Origin: Polyangium sp. 15x6
Lineage (GTDB): Bacteria; Myxococcota_A; Polyangia; Polyangiales; Polyangiaceae
Direction of reading: 5' to 3'
NCBI RefSeq assembly: GCF_029960785.1
Contig: NZ_JASBQE010000024.1
Coordinates: 62,001-126,000 of the forward strand
DNA: 64,000 nt
Part shown: positions 61,513 to 64,000 of the stretch, piece by piece
Numbering within the stretch: the first letter of the stretch is position 1
How the letters are laid out: each line of letters opens with the position of its first letter
Made by a program: the position numbers and the translations under genes
Notes under the pieces: model-generated
What the model saw: only the letters and a program-made list of their open reading frames with translations
The model's database searches: none
Told to the model about the DNA's origin: nothing

Positions 61513-62044
61513 CGTCGAAGAGCACCTCGACCTCGTCGCGGATCCGGAACGCGCCGAGCGGCCCCTTCACCTCGCGAAGGCCGAGCCGCTTCATCGAAAG
61601 CGCGGTGCGTCCGGAGACACGCGTGCGGCCCGCTTCCTCCGTCACGCGCAGCGAGATCGGCAGTGAGAGCCGACCCCTCGAAGCCTCGACCGTCACCTCC
61701 GCACGATCCCGTGACGTGCCCTTCGCGTGGACACGCACCTCCTTCGTCCCCGGGAACACCTCTTCGCGGATCTTTCGCTCGATGTCCGAGCGATCCGAGA
61801 TCGAGAGCGCCGACGTGTCGACGCGCTCTCCATGCAGCGTCCCCACGACCTGCAGCGCGGCGACAGGCACGACGAGCTCCGCGGAAAAACCCTCGCCTTC
61901 GAGCGTGGCTCGACCGGAGAACGCCGACGCCGTGATCTCGAGATCATGCGCGAGGCGCGCCAGCATCCCGCTCGCGCGGGTGTGGACGAGAATCTTGGAG
62001 GACGAACGATCGACGATCAGCGCGGACGAACTCACTCGCGACAC
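61490..62044 (-). CDS. YceI-like lipocalin-fold protein
   Basis: This 184-aa protein begins SSALIVDRSSSKILVHTRAS and continues LARLAHDLEITASAFSGRAT, followed by VVPVAALQVVGTLHGERVD, with the alternating-strand pattern of YceI (barrel that binds polyisoprenoid chains). There is no signal peptide, unlike the secreted YceI, so a cytosolic form is expected. The start overlaps the upstream permease-like gene by 13 bp, so it is the last gene of the ABC-like unit. The name rests on pattern only. Confidence 0.6.
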   Translation of the reverse strand: MSRVSSSALIVDRSSSKILVHTRASGMLARLAHDLEITASAFSGRATLEGEGFSAELVVPVAALQVVGTLHGERVDTSALSISDRSDIERKIREEVFPGTKEVRVHAKGTSRDRAEVTVEASRGRLSLPISLRVTEEAGRTRVSGRTALSMKRLGLREVKGPLGAFRIRDEVEVLFDVTLRPEA

Positions 62045-62766
62045 CTCAGCGCGGCGAACACTGGAAGCAGCATCGCCATGAGCAGGAGAGCCACGGAGCT
62101 CTGCGGCTGCGAGAGCCCGAGCGGGCCCTCACCGCCGAGCAGGTTGCGTCCGTGCGCCCGTGGCAGGAGCGCCGCGAAGAGGCCCGCGCCGCTGCCGAAG
62201 AGGAAGTCGAGGACGAGCGGCACGACGCGGCCGCGGCCGCGTTCGAGGAACGTCGCGCCGAACGCGAACCAGCCGCCGTACGCGGCGCCGGCGAGGGCGC
62301 CGATCCAGCCGCTCGTGAAGGCATCCCGCGCGAACGGCGGCGCCGCGGCCGACTGCGCGGACGCGACGGCGACGATGGCGAGCAGCGCAGAGCTCACGGC
62401 CGAAGCGATCACGAGCGCCACGCCGATCCCGAGCGCGACGTCGCGACGAGAAGCGCCGTACCGCGCGACGGGCCAGGCCGCATCACGCAGCTTCGAGCGA
62501 TCACATGCGCGCGCCGCGAGCGCGAAGCAAAAGAGCGGGACGACGATGCGAAACGTCGCGGCGAGCGAACGATCGACCGCGGCGGCCGTGGTCACGCGGC
62601 GCTCGATGATCCCGCCGGCGAGCGCGAGCGCGAGCGCGAGGCTCGCCGTGAGCACGACGCCGCGCCCCATGAGCCTGCGAGCGCCCATCGCGGCCCCGAG
62701 CGAGATGCCTGCGAAGGCGCTCGCGCCGCGAGGCAACGTGGCCTCCGGTCGATGTTGCGACGTCAT
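62032..62766 (-). CDS. ABC-2-like membrane protein (permease-like)
   Basis: This 244-aa protein has five to six predicted membrane helices: about 25-50 (AMGARRLMGRGVVLTASLAL), 75-95, 115-140 (LGIGVALVIASAVSSALLAI), 155-175, 185-205 and 222-240 (VALLLMAMLLPVFAALRC). The spacing resembles small ABC-2 type permeases. Its ATG overlaps the stop of the ATPase-like gene (ATGA at 62763-62766), and the YceI-like gene overlaps its 3' end. It therefore probably forms a membrane complex with the ATPase-like protein, but that partner has lost ATP-binding residues. Confidence 0.65.
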   Translation of the reverse strand: MTSQHRPEATLPRGASAFAGISLGAAMGARRLMGRGVVLTASLALALALAGGIIERRVTTAAAVDRSLAATFRIVVPLFCFALAARACDRSKLRDAAWPVARYGASRRDVALGIGVALVIASAVSSALLAIVAVASAQSAAAPPFARDAFTSGWIGALAGAAYGGWFAFGATFLERGRGRVVPLVLDFLFGSGAGLFAALLPRAHGRNLLGGEGPLGLSQPQSSVALLLMAMLLPVFAALRCRE

Positions 62767-63971
62767 GATCCTCCCCGTGGTTCGCCGGGATCCCCCGGTT
62801 TTTCTGCGACGTCGGTCGTGACGGGAGGCGCCTCCGCGGGCGGCGCCTCGCTCGGAACGGCCTGGACCGCCTCTGGCGCGACGGGCGCGAGGGCCCCCGG
62901 CACCCGCGCGCTCCTCGCGGCCGGGAGCGCGCCCCTTGGCCTCTGCGCGAGCCCAGCGGCGCGGCGGAACGTCAAGAGCGCCTCGGCCGCGGCGCGCACC
63001 TGCACGATGCCGGGCGACGCCGGCGCGACGGCTTCGATCACGACGCCTGCTTCCACCGCGGCGTCCGTGAGCGCGAGCGCGCAGGCGTCGAGGTCCTCCC
63101 CGGACAAACGCAGCTCCGCGGCCTGCGGATGCGGCCCCGCCACCTCGCTCCACGCGACGGCTCGCACCTCCGGTCGATCGGCGAGCAAGCGCGCGAGCAC
63201 GCGCACCGGCGATCGTTCGCTCGCATCGTCCGCGGGCCGCACCCACGCGACGAGCGCGGGCTCGCCGCCGGGCAGAGGCTCCGCGGCGTCGGCCTCTCCG
63301 AGCACGATCCCCTTGTGCAGCACGAGGACCCGATCCCCGAGAGCGCGCGCATCCGCGGGCGAGGACGTCGTCACGACGACACACGCGCCGCCGAGCGCGA
63401 GCTCGCGGATCCGCTCGCGCACGAGGCCGAGCAGGTTGAGCGCGACGTCGGAGAGCGGCTCGTGCAGCGAAACGAGGAGCGGCGACGGCGTGGTGAGCGC
63501 GAGCGCGAGCTCCACCGCGCGCGCCTCGGCGAACGAGAGAGAGCGCGGCTCCCGACGCGCGAGGTGACCGAGGCCGAACGGATCGAGCACGTCGCTGGCG
63601 CGTGCCAAAGGCTCGCCGCGCGCCTTCCGCGAGAGCGCGACGCACGCCTCGACCGTGCGCGCATCCGGGAGCGTAGGCTCCGCGGCGAGCGCGCCGATCC
63701 GGGCCCGCAGCAAAGGCGAACGCGCGGGCGATTGTCCTTCGATCAGGACACGTCCATGCAAGGGAGCGCGTGCCCCCGAGATCACCTCGGAGAGCGCGAG
63801 CGTGCCGTCCTCGGGCGCACCCAGGATGGCGAACACCCCTGCGCCGAGCGCGAGGTTCAGACTTGCGAGGCTCCCGCGGGAAGCCCCCCGCGGCGCCGCC
63901 GCATCACGCGCATGGACGCCTTCGAGCAAAAGCCGCGGCGGCGGCATCATGGGCGAACGCGGCATCGTCAT
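62763..63971 (-). CDS. ABC-transporter ATPase homologue lacking nucleotide-binding motifs
   Basis: The first ~230 of 402 residues keep the layout of an ABC ATPase: strand-turn-helix, then PLHGRVLIEGQSPARSPLLR, DARTVEACVALSRKARGE, the signature region PRSLSFAEARAVELALALTT, Walker B region PSPLLVSLHEPLSD, and ALGDRVLVLHKGIVLGEADA. However, the Walker A position reads LGAPEDGTLALSEV with no GxxGxGK(S/T), the signature is LSFAE instead of LSGGQ, and Walker B has His in place of Asp. A second part (about 240-340) and a Pro/Ala tail follow. ATG 63971 overlaps the preceding stop. It is in one operon with a permease-like gene and a YceI-like gene; a regulatory or structural role is more likely than ATP-driven transport. 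Confidence 0.7.
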   Translation of the reverse strand: MTMPRSPMMPPPRLLLEGVHARDAAAPRGASRGSLASLNLALGAGVFAILGAPEDGTLALSEVISGARAPLHGRVLIEGQSPARSPLLRARIGALAAEPTLPDARTVEACVALSRKARGEPLARASDVLDPFGLGHLARREPRSLSFAEARAVELALALTTPSPLLVSLHEPLSDVALNLLGLVRERIRELALGGACVVVTTSSPADARALGDRVLVLHKGIVLGEADAAEPLPGGEPALVAWVRPADDASERSPVRVLARLLADRPEVRAVAWSEVAGPHPQAAELRLSGEDLDACALALTDAAVEAGVVIEAVAPASPGIVQVRAAAEALLTFRRAAGLAQRPRGALPAARSARVPGALAPVAPEAVQAVPSEAPPAEAPPVTTDVAEKPGDPGEPRGGS

Positions 63972-64000
63972 GCGCCTGCTCCGCCGCGGCCTGCGTCGAC
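63968..64000 (-). CDS. 3' end of an upstream operon gene (partial)
   Basis: The last ten codons of a minus-strand frame that enters from the right edge end VDAGRGGAGA then TGA. The stop overlaps the next ATG by four bases (ATGA), as do the next two joints of the operon, so this is probably a real coding end. Nothing about its product can be said. Confidence 0.4.
   Translation of the reverse strand, partial: VDAGRGGAGA

Overview
The window looks like a chromosomal segment of a myxobacterium, probably of the Polyangium/Sorangium type (Polyangiales). Evidence is the very high GC content with strong third-position GC, the Ser/Thr kinases in multidomain proteins, the many short lipoproteins with Gly-rich or Cys-rich spacers, a metalloprotease with a MYXO-CTERM-like tail, a double-length UvrA, and an ExbB/ExbD/ExbD/TonB operon next to a large TonB-dependent receptor. 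This assignment is inference from gene content. No rRNA, tRNA, phage, IS transposase or CRISPR array was seen.

Layout. 1-5.5 kb: the 5' part of a secreted protein (minus), then a TetR regulator translationally coupled to an RND efflux adaptor and pump. 5.6-14.3 kb: a flavin-type small enzyme, a 1050-aa Gly/Cys-repeat lipoprotein with a lamin-tail-like domain, a run of SUMF1-fold lipoproteins plus a two-domain lipoprotein in overlapping genes, and an SDR. 14.3-20.3 kb (minus): a 959-aa secreted protein with a trypsin-like protease upstream, a GH1 lipoprotein whose nucleophile position is Gly, and a second SDR. 20.5 kb: an FKBP.

20.8-21.2 kb and 36.1-36.4 kb hold two inverted copies of a ~315-bp element made of nested palindromes, each between convergent genes. 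Between them lie a minus-strand signalling operon (kinase-FHA-GGDEF-like-HEPN-like protein, an 80-aa protein, and a kinase-STAND NTPase-propeller protein) and a plus-strand run of surface/secreted proteins with a third kinase and a TPR/PEGA-like protein.

36.7-44 kb is a complete Ton module: ExbD, ExbD, ExbB and TonB (minus), and divergently a 1099-aa receptor followed by a lipoprotein. 44-53.4 kb carries a thioredoxin-like TPR lipoprotein, myxobacterial hypotheticals, a matrixin-like metalloprotease operon and membrane proteins. 53.4-59.8 kb has uvrA (two fused UvrA units) divergent from smpB. 60-64 kb has a DUF362 protein converging on an operon for a YceI-like protein, a membrane protein and an ABC ATPase relative that has lost its ATP-binding motifs.

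The strongest items for follow-up are the inverted palindromic element pair, the kinase/HEPN-like/STAND operon, the GH1 protein without a nucleophile and the motif-less ABC-like protein. All functions are from reading motifs by eye; no database search was run.
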